64,000 bases of DNA from Glandiceps talaboti (Eukaryota > Hemichordata > Enteropneusta > Spengelidae): positions 4,123,963 to 4,187,962 of the forward strand of contig NC_135551.1 of NCBI RefSeq assembly GCF_964340395.1, given 5' to 3'. The notes under the pieces are model-generated. The model was not told where the DNA came from. It did not search any database and saw nothing but the letters and a program-made list of their open reading frames with translations. Positions 1-11,198 of this stretch are shown here, in pieces. The stretch's first letter is position 1. The number at the start of each line of letters is the position of its first letter. A program made the translations under genes and the position numbers.

Positions 1-1
1 A

Positions 2-311
2 AGCATTGATGAGTGAAACATGTTACAAACAGGGCAAATAAATACATGACTTGGATTAATAACACTTGGCACAGAAGGTTGGAACAGCAGTCAGAGACTT
101 GTGTCCTGTTTCATGGTTTGATAAGAACAGTTTTATGTCCTCTTTTCATGTACATGAAATGCCAAGTGAACATGAATTATGATGTCAAGTGGCCATAAAA
201 CTGTTTTTATCAAATGATGGCATGTAACACATGTCTCCGTAGTTCCAACATGCTGTGCCAAGTGTTATTTATTCTCCCTGTTTATAACAAAGTTCCACTC
301 ATCAATGCTCG
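2..311. mobile_element. Foldback/MITE-like element
   Basis: The left end (2-85) and right end (240-311) are imperfect reverse complements. They start AGCATTGATGAGTG and end CACTCATCAATGCT. A second inner pair, around 110-145 and 200-225, also pairs. The whole 310 bp would fold into a long hairpin, as non-autonomous DNA transposons do. The left flank is at the window edge, so no target duplication can be judged. The short ORFs inside are by-products of the palindrome. Confidence 0.65.
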
Positions 312-1350
312 TCTGTCACTGGTTGTATAAGATGTACAAAAGTTAACATATACTATAAAATGAAAAAACAAAAATGAAAAAACAATCAAACACATAAACA
401 TAACATTAATGTAACTAAGAGTTGAAGGCACTGTATCACAAAAGAATATGGAATTTAGTTCAGCCTACGTAATTATTCTCAGTAGTTTGATTTTAAAGGA
501 AATTGTTGATGTTTGTATATATACATATTTTTTTAGATATTAATACTTTTATTACATTCAATACCTTGGGTAGACCTATTATACAACTTGATCAGATTTA
601 TTGCAAAGTGTTCAAATTCATTTTCAATTTAGTGGAAATGGAAGGGATGTAAAAACTAATATTTCAGAACTTTTGAGTTTTGGGATTTCTCCGCAAGGAT
701 TTGATAAATGAAAATACATTGACATTCCCATATTTTTCATGGTGAACAGATTTCCAATCAGTTTTTATAGTACACACACATTTGAAATATTTACCAGTAA
801 GTTTTTATGCTTAGAATGACCCAATCAAATTAATTGTAAGACCAAAAATCTTTAGATTGTATTTGATTAAACTAAAAATGATAGTACACAAATAATATGT
901 TGCAAAATTTAGAATACAAATGTAAGTACTTATTTTACAAATGGTGATTGTACAAAAATAAGGACTATGTATTCTATATATTTTGAGATACAAAATTTGT
1001 AGCAACTTCAGCACTGACAGTATAAGTACATATAGTCATACACTCTTTTACAGATAACCATTACATTGTAATACACATTAGTTAAAGTTTATGGCTGTAG
1101 AGAAAGCACGAACTCAAAACTTACTAACAGGGCCAGGGTTTTGTGTGCCTTCATTTTTCCCCAAGATTTCAATGTACAAAGATAAACCGTAGCACTCTAA
1201 TAATACAAAACTTGACAGACTGTTAGCATATAATTATTCAACAGTAATCTAGGAGATTTCTGAAGAAAGCCTTTGCTTGAAAACTGACTCAAAAGTCTAG
1301 AATTATTGTTTTGTGTTATTTGGTTTTGGAAATCACACTGGTCTGGAACG
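312..1350. other. Intergenic or intronic, nothing recognised
   Basis: AT-rich sequence with many stop codons in all frames. No exon with plausible splice ends, RNA gene or repeat structure was recognised. Confidence 0.5.
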
Positions 1351-1358
1351 GCTTTAGC

Positions 1359-1600
1359 AGCTGGATTAGCTGCTATCTGTGTCAGCCCCTCACCCTCCTA
1401 AAGCTGGATTAACTGCTAATCTGTTTCAGCCCAACACCCTGCCAAAGCTGGTTTAGCTACTAATCTTCCAGTTTCCGCCTTCCCAATGTCAGTTTAGCTG
1501 CTAATCTGTTCCTGCCTCCCTCCCATCCCAAAGCTGCACTAGCTTCTAATCAGTTTCAACCCCTCCTCCCCAAAAAGCTGGACTAGCTGCGAATGACCAT
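1359..1600. repeat. Divergent minisatellite, about 43-bp unit
   Basis: Roughly six diverged units begin with AGCTGGATTAGCTGCTAATC-like sequence followed by a C-rich stretch. Unit starts are near 1359, 1401, 1446, 1489, 1531 and 1576, giving a period of about 43-45 bp. Confidence 0.75.
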
Positions 1601-2700
1601 CCATGGATTGGATCTAAACAGTAAGTTACCATGACAACCAGCATCATTGAAGACTATCAAGTTTAGCAAATTCTCTGGAGGATGCCAGTAACTCCTTTCT
1701 GTAATCAAATAAATTTTGCCATTCCTCTTTCTTCTTCAGTAATAGATTGTTTTTCTTGGCTTCATAATGGAACTGTGGTCCTTTTATTTCATACCTGGAA
1801 CAACAAAACAAAACCAATTTTCAAGACTACCTGTACATGTAAATGTCAGCCAGGGTATGATTGTTTGTTATTTATACACTCAAAGTATTTGAACTTTATC
1901 AAATACACTAGTTTACTGTGTACAGCTACCACACTCAAAGAATCTGACCATATATGATGATTAACATCAGACATTAACATACATATAATATAGTTAAAAC
2001 TTATCAAACAAATACAACATACAACATGTACATGATTTATGATTACTTATGTTGGCCAATTTCATTACATATATTTATTTATGAACAGGAGAGCTGGTTT
2101 GTTGTCAAGAATGATTAAGTATTTGTTGCACATTTAGTAAAAGAATACAACCTACATGCATACATAAATCTACAAACTAGAATCAATCCAACTATGGAGT
2201 ACATCGTATAGTAGCACAACACTATCTAACTGTTGATGGACCAGAACTTGAGGCAAAAATTTACAACATTTAAGAAAAGCCTTGGTAATTCTAAGTCTAT
2301 GTAGTTAGATGTTGGAGAGAGATCTTTCTCCAGCGTCTCTGGTTTATGAGAATAGACTGTAAATTGTTATCAGATTTTTGTATTGTTGTGTATCATATAG
2401 AGTACACAGAGACTGCATGGAATCTGTTTATACACAGGTACAGGTATGATCCAACTTAGTAGAGCCATTATGTTAATTCAGACATCACGAGTAACATCAC
2501 AATCAACACAAACTATGAAGTGCCTGTAACTTTTGTTGAGTGACAGTTCAATAAAAAAAAAAATGCCTTCATTTGCCATAAGCTTAATGAATTCAATTAT
2601 TGAAAGTCACTGTAAGTATTAATTACTTTGTACCAGCCCACTGAAGTTTGAACCATGACAGTTAACTTCATGACAAATGTAGTAGTCTCTCTTTATCTAG
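1601..2700. other. No gene recognised
   Basis: AT-rich sequence. The open frame 1682-1957 has no recognisable domain and no supporting splice context, so I do not call it. Confidence 0.45.
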
Positions 2701-3218
2701 TATAGACTCTCTCACAGTGCTTGAAGCTTTGCATAAATAGCTAAAACTTGGGTTGTTTTGTATGTATCTACTGCATAATTGTACTCGTATACTAGTATCC
2801 CAGTATCCCTGTATTGTGTGCCCTCATCGATCACATAGGACTAACACATCAACAAAATGTTAGCCCTATGCAGGGATCACTCTGGGCCGCGATCACGCGC
2901 TATTTGCGCTGTCAAAACAAAAATATCGCGTCCAGAAAACACTGTGATAGATACGCGACATCATATCTAAGCTTTTGTTTACTACTAATGTACAAGGCCT
3001 AACAGTGCATACTACGCATGTCTTTTGCTGCCCTCAGGCGGCAAGGTATATCTACATCATGCCCCTTTCAAACAGTGTCTATGATTGGTTGCCGACATGA
3101 AGGCAGGCGCTCATCGACAAATCAACGGAGTTGATACAGTAAATGTTCATTACTGATTAGTCACACGTACATGTGTACGTAATGGCGTTTTCAAAGATGT
3201 CGGGTGCCAGTACGAGTG

Positions 3219-3426
3219 CAATCTGATTAAAATCTGATGTTAGATAGGCTGGTTTTCCTGTATTTACCTTTATTCCATCGTTATTGCGTCTTTTTCGTGA
3301 GTTTTTTTTCCCCCCCTGGCGAATGCCTTTCTTAGAAAAAAAACTCACATAAAAGACGCAATAACGATGGAATAAAGGTAAATACAGGAAAACCAGCCTA
3401 TCTAACATCAGATTTTAATCAGATTG
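3219..3426. mobile_element. Foldback MITE with 9-bp target duplication
   Basis: This 208-bp element is almost entirely an inverted repeat (arms about 88 bp). It starts CAATCTGATTAAAATC and ends GATTTTAATCAGATTG, with a short C-rich loop near 3308-3337. It is flanked by a perfect 9-bp duplication, GTACGAGTG, at 3210-3218 and 3427-3435. A 9-bp duplication with long terminal inverted repeats is typical of Mutator-like (MULE) derivatives. A second member of the family with the same ends is at 10951-11189. Confidence 0.9.
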
Positions 3427-3451
3427 GTACGAGTGGGACCAAGAAACGCAA

Positions 3452-3720
3452 ATGCTCTATCTTGGACTATTTACAAAAGTTACTCCTTCGCTGGGAACTA
3501 ATCTGGATTCGACTACATCCGCTAGTGAGGACGAAGAATCGGTATGTCCTGGTGTAGGTCGCAAGACAAACCGGAAATTTCAAAATAATTGGCTGGCTAT
3601 GTATGGGTCGTTTTGCGTCACGATAAGGACAAGGGAGAAATGTTCTGCTCCCTTTGCAGAAATCTACAGTTAAGGACATATGATGTACAATGCAAGACAA
3701 GTACAGGAGTTATAGACCGT
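3452..3720 (+). pseudogene. Remnant of TTF/hAT-type zinc-finger transposase N-terminus
   Basis: The frame from 3452 contains an acidic/serine stretch followed by RKFQNNWLAMY. The next frame continues with a motif ending MFCSLC around 3650. The order RKFQ..W..., a short spacer, then MxCxxC is the pattern of the TTF/BED-like zinc-binding segment that begins many hAT-derived proteins. The match needs a frameshift near 3604, so this is a dead fragment. It lies inside the inverted-repeat element 2701-4180, to which it probably belonged. Confidence 0.5.
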
Positions 3721-3868
3721 TGACATGGTATTTTATTGTGAAATAAATGTTTCATGAAGTTAATACTAGTAATGTTGATGTGTATGTACAGTGTTTATTT
3801 GTACAGTAGCAAATTCTAGTATGAAAGTTGATATGAAATCCATAGGCTTATGATTACAATTATATATA

Positions 3869-3889
3869 TGTGTGTGTGTGTGTGTGTGT
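3869..3889. repeat. (TG)n microsatellite
   Basis: About ten TG dinucleotides following a short TA run. Confidence 0.9.
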
Positions 3890-4235
3890 TACAGTGTATA
3901 CCAGTATAATATACACATGACGCACATACAGTTGCCATATTTTTACTTCCGTCCCACACAGTTTTCAAATTGTCTCACTCATTTTCTCCAAATGGGACAT
4001 TGGCTCATGCAGCTCTGGAGCCAGGGTGATCCCTGCCTATGTGATCGATGAGGGCACACAATACAGGGCTAGGGATACTGGGATACTAGTATATGAGTAC
4101 AATTATGCAGTAGATACATACAAAACAACCCAAGTTTTAGCTATTTATGCGAAGCTTCGAGGACTGTGAGAGAGTCTATATCTCGTACAACAACATTAAA
4201 TTGCTGTACAGGCGTATATAAAAAAGTATACTTAC

Positions 4236-5108
4236 CATTTTGGAGTGGGCCCTCTAATTCTTTCAAGTTCTACTTGACGTTTTAATTCCAACAGTTTCTC
4301 CTCCTCTAGCCTCAACTTCTGCATTCTCAGCTTAGCTAATTCATATTCATAAGGTGAAGCAATGACATCAGATCTCATTAGACTAGGTTCAGCTGCCTTC
4401 AGACAGTAGTAGTCTGCAGATGCTCGTACTTTAGGGTCAGTCGCTGACATAGCACTCCTTGGTCTTTGCCTTGACCTTGATGATGTCGGTGGTGACTGTG
4501 AACGTGTAGGTTTCAGTGAAGGAGGGGGACTGAATGTACGATATAAATCATGTGATGCATCGCCCAATGTGATTGGATAAGTTTTCTTTGCCTCTTCATC
4601 CAGGAAGTTTTCAGAAATTATTTTCCTTGCAGCCATATTTGTTCCAAGAGTTCCAGTATCTCTGTCTGATTTTCTGCAATCTCGGACATCTAGACCAGCA
4701 CTTTCTAGTGCTGGATATTCTGTACTTTTACTCAGATGTACAGGTTGGGTGAACCAGGTACGTTTTCTAGGATTTGGTGGCATTCCGATCAAAATATCCT
4801 CATCTTCCTGTTTTCTTTCCCTGTCTCCTCCTTCCATTAGCCTCTCTAATTCTGGCTCCAGGTCATCAGGGAAAGAGTCTCTTGTGCCATTTTCATACTT
4901 ACTGGCATCAAAACTTACACTTTTCTGAGGACGGAAATTTCCACTGCTTGTCAAGTCGGTGTAATCAGGGATTTGTTCTCTAGCTGTTGAGTGTTTGCTG
5001 ATAGAGCCTTCTAATGATGAATACCTTTCTGGTCTGTATGTTGTCTGTGATAAACTTCTTGTTGTCAGTGTTCGTTGAGAGTTAGTCAAATAGTCAGAAT
5101 CTTTCACC
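4236..5108 (-). CDS. Internal exon of an unrecognised Ser/Pro-rich, coiled-coil protein
   Basis: An 873-nt exon on the minus strand is bounded by a good acceptor (pyrimidine-rich, ending TTTACCAG, at 5109-5110) and a strong donor (GTAAGTA from 4235 downward). Both flanking introns are phase 2, so it is a symmetric exon of 291 codons. The protein is hydrophilic. It starts with a Ser/Thr/Tyr-rich region and has an acidic patch (LEPELERLMEGGD) and an NPRKRTWF motif. A Pro/Ser/Arg-rich low-complexity part follows. It ends in a charged helix (ELAKLRMQKLRLEEEKLLEL) likely to form a coiled coil. This looks like a cytoskeletal or scaffold protein, but I cannot name the family. The open frame runs a little past both ends (5155 and 4232); those extensions are intron. 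The neighbouring exons were not identified. Confidence 0.75.
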
Positions 5109-5155
5109 CTGGTAAAGATCAAAATATAACAGTTACTGACTGAGTGTATGCACAA

Positions 5156-5716
5156 TTATGTACATGTACCACCAAGTTTGTCATTTTGAGACCATATACA
5201 TATACATGTATAGACACAAACTACAATGTATATAAACAATATGTCACACACATACTCCAGAGTCTATGGATGCAAGTACAATATTGTTTATTAATAATGT
5301 CATAATTTTGTGGCGTGCCAATCAAAATAACAGAATATCTGTTTGAAAATTTTTCTCTCACTTGACTTTTGGAACTATAAATATAACATAAAGCCTATTC
5401 AGAAAGAAGCTTAATGACATTTCCTTTTTGTAACTCAATCCAGTCATTGCACGTTTTGTCTCTTTGAGTCTGATGTAGCTTTGGAAATATACAATACAGG
5501 GTTTTGACATGTCTTCTCCCCTCCGCTATGGTTCCTCCCTACATGTATCTCTAACAATGAGAATGCGAACAGATTTCATTCGCACAGATTTTTGAAATAA
5601 AAACTACAATGTACCCATGCCCATGCTAATGACTCTATAAAATACAGAAATGAACTTCTTGTCTATTCTGTCAATTCTTGTCTTACGTTCACTCGCTTTG
5701 ATACAAATTTGTGTCT
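5156..5716. other. Probable intron of the minus-strand gene
   Basis: Lies 5' of the exon at 4236-5108 on the minus strand. AT-rich, with no further exon recognised. Confidence 0.4.
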
Positions 5717-5717
5717 G

Positions 5718-5785
5718 TGGTACAGTAAATCATGGTAGTAGCACCATGTGGTACAGTAAATCATGGCAGTAGCACCATGTGGTAC
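5718..5785. repeat. 31-bp tandem duplication
   Basis: Unit TGGTACAGTAAATCATGGTA... is present twice (5718-5748, 5749-5779, one mismatch) with a third start at 5780. Confidence 0.85.
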
Positions 5786-5915
5786 TTCCATGCTAGTAGC
5801 GAGAGGATCAAGTTTATTGATGGTCCTTACAATAATGTTACAGGAATGGGGTAGTCCTGCTTGCAGGTTGAGTAAGTCGGCACTTGATTCTGACATTGTC
5901 CCCTCATCCTTACTA

Positions 5916-6848
5916 GGGGGGGGGGGGGGGGGGGAGGAATAGGGGGTGGGTCACATTTTACAAACCTGTTCTTGGGGGAGGGTCATATTTTGCATTACAA
6001 TATTTGGGGGAGGGTCACATTTTACAATCTGTAGTTTTGTGACCAAATTGAAGATTCTATTTAATATTGTCAATTTGGTTTGTGTATTTTGAGATGTAAA
6101 AGTGAGATGAGCACTCAACATTTATTTTTACGAGTACTTTACATGCCAAAATACAAAAATAAAAATAAAAATATTGTAAGAAAATTGTTTAATAAAACGA
6201 TGCATTTTGTTGAGTGTACCATCTCACCTTATCACTCACACTGTCTGTGAATGTTGTTGTTAAAATATGATGGTGATGGTAGCAGTGATGATGATGATGA
6301 TGATGATGATGATAATGATGATGATGATGATGATGATGATGTAGTTTTGAATGTCATAGAGAACACGGACAGTGATACATGTACTGACTCAAGTAGTACC
6401 AGTGAGTCAGATTAGAGTGACACTGATAATGGCAATACTGAAGGTGAAGGTGATGATGATGGTAATGATATCAGGGTACTTTTACAAGTGACCAGATCAG
6501 ACAGAGTATGCACAACATGGAAAGCACATTTTAGATACTAACAGATTGTGTATGATTATAATAGAAAGGTAACTAGCCAGGTTTTTTTTAACTGTTTGTC
6601 ACTTTATATGTACAAATGTTGCTTTCTTAATAGAGTCAAAATCATTTAATTTGTATGTATACATATGATGGGAGTACTGATTAACGTTCAGTATATGCAA
6701 TTGTCATGGGGAGGGTCATGTTTTACAAAATGGAACAAAGGGGAGGGTCACTTTTTACAAATAGAGGATGGGGAGGGTCATGTTTCTCTTAACAGACCAT
6801 GTGTGATTTCCTCAGGCCCTCCTGCCCGTGTAAATACTGAAGGCTCCC
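5916..6848. mobile_element. Degenerate Harbinger-like element, relative of 8001-10539
   Basis: The right end (about 6805-6848), read in reverse, starts GGGAGCCTTCAGTATTTA. This resembles the end GGGAGCCGTCATTATTTA of the element at 8001-10539, and it is followed by TTA. Both sides carry direct G-rich subterminal repeats of the form GGGGAGGGTCAC.TTTTACA (5945-6030 and 6705-6785). The interior encodes a run of Asp codons followed by VV and acidic/serine residues, like the acidic ORF in the larger copy. The left end appears truncated at a G-run (5916-5934), so no paired duplication can be shown. Confidence 0.6.
6286..6341. repeat. (GAT)n microsatellite
   Basis: About 18 GAT/ATG trinucleotides, in frame with the acidic stretch of the surrounding element remnant. 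Confidence 0.9.
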
Positions 6849-6851
6849 TTA

Positions 6852-7870
6852 GGAGTGGTCAAAGGAGACTCTGAGTTCGGAGTTGGTCGGTAAGACTCCG
6901 TAGAATCATGGATGTATTAGGGATGGGAGAACGGAGTCATACCATTGAAGTACCATGGTGGTACACGGACCAAATGACTCTGTACTCAAGTCAGAGCCTC
7001 CTCGGACTACCTCAGGACATGGATGTATTAATTCACTAATACATCCATGCTCAGGAGTAGTCATGTGGGCTTGCATACGGAGTAAGTCGTCCCTTCCTTG
7101 TGTTTACGGTCGGGTCAGACCCGTGCACCGTCTGCAAGCGTGCAAGCAGAAGTAGAAGTATTGTCAGAATCGAGTCCAGCTGACTTCTACAACAACTTGC
7201 AAGCAGGACAAGGTTATTTTTCATTTATATATTATTGATCCATGGAAGTATAACCACGTTATACTTCCATGATTGATCTTAGTCCCGTGTCCTGCTTGTA
7301 CACGGAGCGGAGTAAGTTTGAACTCGATTCTGATATTGTTGAGTATCGAGTCCCGTACACCGTCTGCAAGCAAGACTATATTGATCTTAACAACCATCAA
7401 CCAAACTGTGTTGCATATAACAGATAATATCATGTATACACGTGATCATAACTGACATTGTTAATTTCAATAAAACATGAATTTTACAAATTTAAATAGG
7501 TTTTTCCTGTACCCTGTCATGAACCGGAAGTTGAGTCATTCACCTGTGTCTTGGCCCATAACAACGATGTAAACAAACGAAATATTCTTGATATTTAGTG
7601 TCAAAATGTCAATTAATATATGAAATATATTAGTTATTGTGTTTCTATATGCATGTCTATCTACATTCCTATCATACAATTCTTACCTTATAGGGGCATA
7701 AGTCCCATGGAGGACGAAATCATCGTCGGGGTTTTTCAGCGACCAAGCGTACATTTTGCCTATCTCCAGCACAGCTCTTCGCGCCCTCTACGGTGGAAAA
7801 GGCTTTCCACTTTTCTTTTATAGAGAGAGCACGTAGAGGGCTCCCATTACCATCAACCACTGCAACACTC
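6852..7870. repeat. Non-coding region with short palindromes
   Basis: Holds two clear hairpins: 7018-7049 (CATGGATGTATTA paired with TAATACATCCATG) and 7234-7279 (GATCCATGGAAGTATAAC paired with its complement). It also repeats phrases related to GAATCGAGTC and CTGCAAGCA around 7130, 7180 and 7370. These look like remnants of decayed mobile elements. No gene seen. Confidence 0.5.
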
Positions 7871-7879
7871 GATCCGGTG

Positions 7880-8000
7880 ATCGGCGCATGCCACTGCTCA
7901 AAATATGAGGCTTCTGGAAAATTCGTCTGACTGGTTCGCTGATAAGACTTTCAAAGTAGTTTTCGAGTTGTTTTTCAACTTTACACGAGACATTCTTTAA
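7880..8000 (+). pseudogene. MULE transposase pseudogene, part 1 (catalytic N-part)
   Basis: One frame from 7905 reads LLENSSDWFADKTFKVVFE and, after a one-base frameshift near 7972, QLYTRHS. This is the MULE transposase segment around the first catalytic Asp (family pattern W.aDGTF...F.QLYtIH; here the Gly is Lys). The reading frame stops exactly at the Harbinger-like insertion. It resumes on its far side at 10543 when the insertion and one copy of its TAA duplication are removed. The region further 5' is too decayed to define the start. Confidence 0.8.
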
Positions 8001-8451
8001 GGGAGCCGTCATTATTTATGGCCTGGGGGGGTCGGAGGAATTTAGGGGGGGGGTCACTTAAAAATTGGAGATGGCCAGGGGGGGGGGGGGGGGGGGGGGG
8101 CTACTCAAAAATGAGAGAAAGGTAGGGGGGGGGGGCTACTCAAAAATTTGTTCACAAAACTTCTGTACACGAAAATGGTGAGTAAACTGTAACACCAAAT
8201 ACAATTTTATTGTCAAAATTTCTGATAAATGAAAAATATGGTATAGAAAATACACAAATTGTCAAAATTTCTGATTATTGAAAATTATATTCCAGTGAAT
8301 TTTGTGACGTCATCCCTCAACATTATTTCTGATAATGTACACTATTATTGCAGATGACATACATCGGCACCAAAACCCTGTGTAAATTTAATTCAATTTT
8401 ACTTTTCACCATCTGCAAATTCACTGGTATTGGCAAAACTGTAAAATAATA

Positions 8452-8594
8452 ACAATAATGCACGCCCTGCCAATCCATAATGGACTCAAGCAAACTTTGC
8501 ACTCCATAATGTACTTGGCTGTCGCCTCGCACAATTATGTCATGCAAAGGTTGCTTTTGCCCAGTATCGGCTGGCAGGGTGTGCATTATTGTCT
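8452..8594. mobile_element. Short MITE nested in the Harbinger-like element
   Basis: The ends are inverted: ACAATAATGCACGCCCTGCC at the left and GGCAGGGTGTGCATTATTGT at the right. A further inner pairing involves TTTGCA and TGCAAA. Length is about 143 bp. Flanking duplication is not clear. Confidence 0.65.
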
Positions 8595-9750
8595 AAATAT
8601 ATAGAAAATGCAATCCCTGAATCACAGTTTTGTAGGATGTCATCTGGCCTGATAGAATTGTTGCAGTACATGTACTGGCATAAGATCTCACAGAAATGAG
8701 AAAACACTGCTATTGCGGATTCCCTTTCTGTACTGGAGAAGAATATGAAACAATACGGATAATCGATTTGTAAATGTAGTAATACTACATCATCAGGAAG
8801 TAATATTTCTCAATCTAAAATCAAGTTGATATATGGAAAAAAACTTGCAGACTAACAATAAATTTTGCCTTAAAAAAATGGCGGGAGAGTTTTTAGTACT
8901 GAAAGGGTTAATAGCCGACAGATTAAATTAAGTACCAAGTGATAGACAACTTTGTTTGCTGTGTATAAGAGTCTAGTTGCTAATATTAGTATTATGACAA
9001 GACCATGGTAACTGTGGTATACATGTACAGGGTACATGGTTTCAAATTGTTATAAGGCTAAAAAACAAAGCACAAGACAGTGTCAGTGTTTTACAAGGAG
9101 TAAAATAAAAGGAGACATGTCTGAAACTCGTGTGTAAGATACAATAATGAGAAATGGCATGAAACAGCTATAGGAAATTTAACCATATGTTTATAGCTGT
9201 TACCATACTGGGAAGCAGTTGATATTGAATCAGTTTCTGAAAGATTTGCCTTTTTAAATACCTTGAAAAAATGGATGAGGCAATACAGCACACTTATGCC
9301 AAACAAGTGTTTGTCTACACTGTTTAGGTGAAACTAGTTAACTGCATCAAAACATATGCAGTTGACTGAATTGGAGTACCAAGATTGCCAGCTCAAATAC
9401 TATAGTGTATCTAAAATGTTAATCCCTGTCTGTTTTTGAAATCTCCTGAGTGTACTGTAAAAACAATACATCCCAGCTTTCCATTTTTTTAAATCATTCA
9501 CTTTAAACTTCTGTAAATACCTCTTTACCATATTTTTTTTTATATATGAACACAACATCTGAATATAAATTATGAGAAATACATAAATGTAACTTTTATA
9601 AATAACAAGTGATAAATATATGAAACATTTTAAACATATATTTCCCTGAATGGAAAACTTTCACAACTGAGAGTCAAATAGTTAGAAAAATATTTAGACC
9701 ATCATCATCTAATTAAAAAAGGAAAGAAAGATGATAAAATCAAAGCAATC

Positions 9751-9963
9751 ATGGCAGACTGTCTCAAGAAATCAAATGTGGATACCTCAATGTTAAAAAA
9801 AGCTACTTTATCAACTGAAAGTGAAACAGATGACAATAGTGATGATGATGATGTTGTGATCCATGAACTTGATGGTACATGTAGTGACAGTGAACATGAA
9901 CAAAGTAACATTATGAGTCAGTCAAATCTCAACAGAGTCAGTGGTTGTAACAGGAGGTGGTAG
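9751..9963 (+). CDS. Small acidic ORF inside the transposon (70 aa)
   Basis: The ORF is rich in Asp, Glu and Ser, with SETDDNSDDDDVV in the middle. A comparable Asp-run followed by VV and then Ser/Asp/Glu-rich sequence is encoded in the related element at 5916-6848, which supports it as a real remnant of an element protein. After the stop a second frame gives a GRRAGSWLNAF-like tail. It is probably a truncated accessory protein of the transposon; function unknown. Confidence 0.45.
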   Translation: MADCLKKSNVDTSMLKKATLSTESETDDNSDDDDVVIHELDGTCSDSEHEQSNIMSQSNLNRVSGCNRRW

Positions 9964-10542
9964 GAGGGCTGGTTCCTGGTTGAATGCTTTCAATAAGTAC
10001 ACATGACACTTTAAAATTAATGGCCACCATGTCACCATTTTGTAAGTAACTCAGTATCTCAATACATTTTTGCAGTAACTAACCAAGTGCACATCTCCTC
10101 AATATCTTGTTATCGCCACATGTATAGTACAAGTGATGAATGCCTGTAGTTCATATACCACACATGTATACAATATGATTACCTTCATGGGGTGATTTAG
10201 TGTCATTTGAATTTGACTTACTTTTAACATATGTATGAATCTTGACCTTGATCTCTCTTTTTTATTTTTTATCAGTTCATCAGTTCAGATCACTAAAATT
10301 TAGAACCTTTGATAAATTCACATTTTCTGGTAATGGTATGCAATGATATACAAGTGTATATATACTTCATGTGTAAATGATATGGGGACATGGGGGGGGG
10401 TCATCCAAATTTCTGATGTCAGGGAGGGGGGGTCATTGATTTTTTTGAGGAAGATTGGGGGGGGGGCTCTCGAATTTCCATATTTTACAGAACAATTCCT
10501 CCGACCCCCCCCCCCAGGCCATAAATAATGACGGCTCCCTAA

Positions 10543-10950
10543 GTGCTGGTCGAGTTAAACGATGCGTGTATGCCCTGCTGCCTAACAAACGATGTGAAAC
10601 TTATCGACATTTTCTACAACAGCTCAACAATATCCGTCCTAATCTAAACCCACGTAGTGTGCTCATTGACTATGAACAGTCCGCTAGCAGTGCCATCAAG
10701 GATATCTTTCCAGAAACCACCGTTACAGGATTTTTTTACCACCTCTCCCAGAACATATATCGGAAAGTTCAATCAGAAGGATTGCAACAATTATACCAGT
10801 CTGATGCTGACTTTGCACTGATTGTTCGCATGCAGCTCTTGCATTCGGGCCACTGAGAAGATGACGTCCTGGACTCATTTGAAACATTACAGTAGGAGAT
10901 GCCGACAGAAGCAGTCTCCATCGTTGATTATTTTGAAGATACTTATGTTG
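10543..10950 (+). pseudogene. MULE transposase pseudogene, part 2 (core domain)
   Basis: The frame reads SAGRVKRCVYALLPNKRCE, then the block LIDYEQSA containing the second catalytic Asp, then a GFFYHLSQNIYRKVQ-type block. This is the core of the MULE transposase domain (family pattern: VYALLpnK, DFE.A, C.FHl.Q). The frame is open to 10856, then broken. The next readable piece encodes DYFEDTY up to the MITE insertion at 10951. It continues part 1 across the Harbinger-like insertion. Confidence 0.9.
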
Positions 10951-11189
10951 CAATCTGATTAAAATCCGATGTAGATGTCGGCTAGTCGTTCATTGCTATT
11001 TTACCTTCGTTATTTTGCCTGAATTGACCTTCTTGGTACATGTTTACATTTTTTAGCCTGATCGCCTCCTCTACGCGATCAGGCTAAAAAATGTAAACAT
11101 GTACCAAGAAGGTCAATTCAGGCAAAATAACGAAGGTAAAATAGCAATGAACGATTAGCCGACATCTACATCGGATTTTAATCAGATTG
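10951..11189. mobile_element. Foldback MITE with 9-bp target duplication inside the MULE
   Basis: This 239-bp near-perfect palindrome has arms of about 105-110 bp and starts CAATCTGATTAAAATCCGATG, with the complement at the right. It is flanked by the 9-bp duplication CTTATGTTG (10942-10950 and 11190-11198). The first 16 bases are identical to those of the MITE at 3219-3426, while the inner arms differ, so the two are different subfamilies sharing termini. Confidence 0.93.
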
Positions 11190-11198
11190 CTTATGTTG

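Larger units (their letters stand above)
2701..4180. mobile_element. DNA transposon with about 140-bp inverted repeats
   Basis: The segment 2701-2839 is repeated almost perfectly in reverse complement at 4036-4180. The outer end reads TATAGACTCTCTCACAG on both sides, and the right arm has a few extra bases (GCTAGG-like). The interior holds a remnant of a zinc-finger transposase-like N-terminus (about 3452-3720) and a nested MITE (3219-3426). I found no convincing target duplication at 2701/4180, so the superfamily is open; hAT is suggested only by the interior remnant. Confidence 0.7.
8001..10539. mobile_element. Harbinger-like non-autonomous DNA transposon
   Basis: A 2539-bp insertion with terminal inverted repeats of about 41 bp. 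Both ends read GGGAGCCGTCATTATTTATG, followed by a G-run and TCGGAGGAAT. It is flanked by a 3-bp duplication TAA (7998-8000 and 10540-10542). Three-base T-A-rich duplications are characteristic of PIF/Harbinger elements. Both ends carry subterminal G-runs followed by TCA or CTACTCAAAAA. Inside are a small acidic ORF (9751-9963) and a nested MITE (8452-8594); no transposase was recognised. It sits inside a MULE transposase gene. Confidence 0.85.

Noticed and set aside
3157-3408. 83-residue minus-strand ORF
   Set aside because: It runs through the palindromic MITE at 3219-3426.
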